Assembly: GCA_021234155.1 (NCBI GenBank)
Contig: JAJEKV010000033.1
Location: 4,817,454-4,881,453, forward strand
Direction: 5' to 3'
DNA length: 64,000 bases
From: Isoetes taiwanensis
Lineage: Eukaryota; Streptophyta; Lycopodiopsida; Isoetales; Isoetaceae
The notes beneath the pieces were generated by a model. It saw only the letters and a list, made by a program, of their open reading frames with translations, made no database searches and was not told where the DNA came from. The position numbers were made by a program, and so were the translations under genes. This document shows, in pieces, positions 61,162 through 64,000 of this stretch. The first letter of the stretch is position 1; the number at the start of each line of letters is the position of its first letter.

Positions 61162-62658
61162 AAGGGTAGTCAGAGCCGGGATTTCGCCAACGAAATCATA
61201 GCACTCGACCAAACACTAACTCGCTAGTTCCTAGAAGTTAGGAGGAGGCTAAGTTAATGTGCGTTGTTAGTCCTCTTTGATGTTTGGTTTTGTGTTAGGT
61301 TAAAGTAAGAAATTGTAGCTTTAAATAAGTTAGGGCGACCGAAGCCCCAAGTTTGGAAGAATTATAAAATTTTGTAGGTAGTTTAAATGAAGGAAAAAGG
61401 GTTCCAATGGATCCAAGGCGCATTCCAAATACCCTAGAACGGAAAATGGTCAAGGGAAGGTCCGAAGTCAACTCCTCCTGCCGCTTGATTTTGTCGCTTT
61501 GCAATGAGGTGGGAGACCCAAAATGCAAATGGCGACCGATCAGATACAAGAAGTCAACGCTGGCCCAAAGTCAACCCCAGCGCCGCTTTTGCTTTTCGTC
61601 GGCCGCTAGTGGAGCTGCCAGAGAATGCGCTACCGATCAGATGTCTCGCTAGATTTCCGCCGTGATAAAATTTTTTATAATTAAAAAAAAAAATAAAAGT
61701 TAATAAGAAAATTTTAAATTTCAAAAGTTAACTGCCGTTAAAGTTTGATTATTTCTCGCCTTTGTCTTCGGCCACCCAGTCCGGATCCGACGCCCGCCAT
61801 AGCCGCCAGACTGACCTTGTTCTATTCGGTCCGCCAACCCTAGCGCCTTCACCCCGGGCTCCTAGTCAGAAGCGCTTTACCACCGCCCCTTAAACTTCTA
61901 GACCTTAGCTATATAAGCCATGGCCAACACCAAGAGTGCTCCTGACCCAACCAACCTTAACCTTACTATCTCCAGATTTATGCTTTGATCGCCCTAATAT
62001 GGCTACCGACCGCCTTTGATCGACATACTTAGACGAAGCTAGTAAACAAAGTTTGAGAACAATGATAGGATTCCCTATCCCATTTACCATTTCTGAGCCA
62101 TTCCGATCCGTAATAACCTTCGCCAAATTTTTACACTATGGCTGAACCCCGACTTGGGTCATGATGTCGATTAGTTCTACCTCCCTAATGTGAAGGACAC
62201 ACCAGGAGGGGGGACATAAGGGATGAGGCCGACCGTGACCCAAACTTGGCCCCGGAGGATGACCGCGGGAGATAGAGCGAAATACGCTGCTCGCAGGAGA
62301 GCACTGGTACCTGGAGATGGTGGTGGCCAAGTGATAGATGGCAGTGTACATTGAGATTCCCCATACCGGCGGGATGAAGACTCGCAGCTTCATATGGGGG
62401 TAGATCCCCTCGACATCGATTGATTATTTAATAACAATCCAAAATTGACATGGCCCGCCCAACCCATCTACCACGAACTTCTTTTCACCGCAGCTAGCAG
62501 CGCGTAACATTATGCTCAGTGCTGAAGAAGACCTTAGGAGAGCCCTGAGTTCGGAAGAGCAGAGGATCGAACGGGAGAAGGTGGAGAAGGCCCAGGACAG
62601 AGCAGCCAACCCACAGGGGCAGAGCATCGGGAGTGGGCGTGGCTCAATCCCCAACGGA
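61162..62658 (+). other. Putative retrotransposon interior, no domain seen
   Basis: No gag or pol motif is recognised. A start-like CTATATAAGCCATGGCC occurs at 61908-61924 followed by MANTKSAPDPTNLNL and an early stop, and charged open frames continue at 62512 (AEEDLRRALSSEEQRIEREK). These could be a degraded gag, but that is only inference from position. Confidence 0.3.
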
Positions 62659-63142
62659 GCACACACAACTATTAAGCACCCAAGGAAGTCCGTGGGTCTT
62701 AAGTCCAAAGCAAATCAATACAAGGAAAAACTAAAGACCGCCGGGGCTTTTGGGAAGAACGCTGAAGCTCCACGGAGGCAAAGAACGGGGGATGGGTCCC
62801 ACCAGCTGCTGGGGCCAAGATCAGACCGCAAAAAGAGGGCCGCCAAAACCCTCCTCCACAGAGGAAACCTCACCGTACCGCCTGCACTGTCACCCACGGA
62901 GATCCAGAAAGTTTCTGTCAACCCAACTTCGATACTTTTAAGCTCCCTTTCGAGGTTGGTTCGAGATTGCCCAGAGTTCAAAGACCGACCTCCGCCCAAA
63001 CTTTTTGCCATTTTGGCATTATAAGAGGTCATGGAGGCCATCTTAGTGGCACTTTTGGTGATGCCAATCTTTGCGCAATCCACGCAAAGAGGGTCACCAT
63101 CATGCCTAAGGATTTAGCCCCTCGCCTGCTAGGATTCTGGGA
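62659..63142 (+). pseudogene. Histone H3-like degenerate copy
   Basis: Read across several frames, the DNA follows histone H3: an ARTKQTARKS-like start (AHTTIKHPRKS, 62659), a KAPRKQ-like APRRQ (62767), PHR before the alpha-N region (62870-62880), GTVALREIRKYQK-like codons (62885-62915), KLPFERLVREIAQ-like codons (about 62939-62975), FKTDLR (about 62978-62995), LALQE (63013-63028) and a near-perfect [16 protein letters not shown] (63068-63115). Many 1-2 base indels break it, so no histone can be made. The N-terminal tail is about 20 residues longer than canonical H3, with extra Lys-rich sequence. It has no introns and lies inside sequence that is probably a retrotransposon, so it may be a processed or captured copy. 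Confidence 0.75.
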
Positions 63143-64000
63143 GCATCCTAGCATATTTTGGACGAAAACCTTCCGTGATTGTAAATATTTTTTTTTTTTT
63201 GATTTAATAAAAAACTTTTGTTTTGTATTAAGAACCTTTTATTTTGTGTTAAATACGAAAAATGTCAAGGCCAAAGATAATAAAAGGATTAAAAGGATCT
63301 TCAAAGTTTCATTTCATTTGTCATATCTGCTTTTCTTGCTTCCTCCTTCCTTCTAGCCATGACAAAATGCACCGACCTTCTCGCATGGTATCAAGATCGG
63401 AGAGCATTGGGATCCCAAGTGCCCTTCGACCGCTATGGCCCCTTCCTATGCGCCTAGACCTCATCACTAATATGCACGCACCCGATTACGCCGGGTTCTT
63501 AGACTTTACATGGAGGAGATGCTTCCTTTGTGTATCCCTCTTTGGGGATCCTCCCCAAGCTTGTATCTAGAACGGATGGTCCGGATATGCTAGGGGTGAC
63601 ACCCATGTATGATGTAAAGGAAAGCTCGATGGGGCAAGCACCTGCCTGTGTACATCATCGGGGCTGCAATATCTTGAAGTTGCCTTTGCTCTAGCTATCC
63701 TCATGGATCAATACGCTGAGGATGAGACCTTTGCCCGCAGAGGAAGGCAAACTTCCCGATCTTCCGAGGGGGGGGAAGATGAACATATAGGCATGGATGA
63801 CTTCAGCCTTTGGAAGCAATTGGCAGGAGATGCCACCACGCCGAGAGAGTCAGCACGCTTGTCGTATAGATGCCCTTCCAAATATTTATCACCAAGGGCA
63901 AGAATATCTTCTTGGATGATATCATCTCGACCTATCACATGCTGGCCGGATTTAAGCGCCAGAAGGGACCATGTGCTTTATGAGCTAGCTGAGTATTGTA
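63143..64000. other. Unassigned sequence to window end
   Basis: An AT-rich stretch with a T run is at 63185-63215. One frame from 63359 reads MTKCTDLLAWYQDRRALGSQ before a stop; another late frame reads MDDFSLWKQLAGDATT. Neither is recognised. Confidence 0.3.

Overview
The window is plant nuclear DNA. This rests on an intact CDC5-type spliceosomal Myb gene with plant introns, on fragments of galacturonokinase and of an SMG9-like gene, and on plant-style transposons (PIF/Harbinger, hAT, LINE, TRIM, LTR element). The large intergenic load and the unusual element mix suggest a big-genome, seed-free vascular plant such as a fern, but this is inference; nothing in the window fixes the species.

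Layout. 0-4.4 kb is mostly non-coding and holds a well-bounded hAT-type MITE (555-1142). 4.5-7.3 kb is a decayed intron-bearing hAT transposase ending in a GATA microsatellite. 8.1-11.2 kb is a segment bounded by direct repeats that carries, on the minus strand, the 5' part of a galacturonokinase gene (with a frameshift) set directly against the last four exons of an SMG9-like gene. 11.2-17.7 kb is repeat-rich with no intact gene; nested insertions can be read there by comparing two copies of the same repeat. 17.8-20.5 kb is a broken HUH-endonuclease (replitron-like) gene, split by a 1-kb DNA transposon inserted between the HUH motif and the catalytic-tyrosine motif. 21.5-24.9 kb (minus) is CDC5, four exons, fully open, and the only gene here that looks functional.

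26.8-59.5 kb is a dense same-strand array of mobile elements separated by long (TC)n tracts: five L1/Tx1-like LINE copies (one nearly full length with ORF1 and a broken ORF2), four PIF/Harbinger-like elements each lying directly after a LINE tail, two short SINE-like units bounded by (TC)n, and a 441-bp TRIM retrotransposon present in two Harbinger copies and absent at the matching site of a third. Copies A and B of the Harbinger element are near-identical and offset by about 12.06 kb. The LINEs end in a conserved small hairpin followed by (ATTTC) repeats and (TC)n, and the full-length copy begins directly at a (TC)n tract, which suggests insertion into TC microsatellites.

59.6-64 kb holds a probable long LTR and internal sequence of a retrotransposon, plus a degenerate histone H3 copy. 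From about 40 kb on, many small differences between near-identical copies fall at CAG/CTG sites, so some apparent gene decay may be sequencing error in unpolished repeats.
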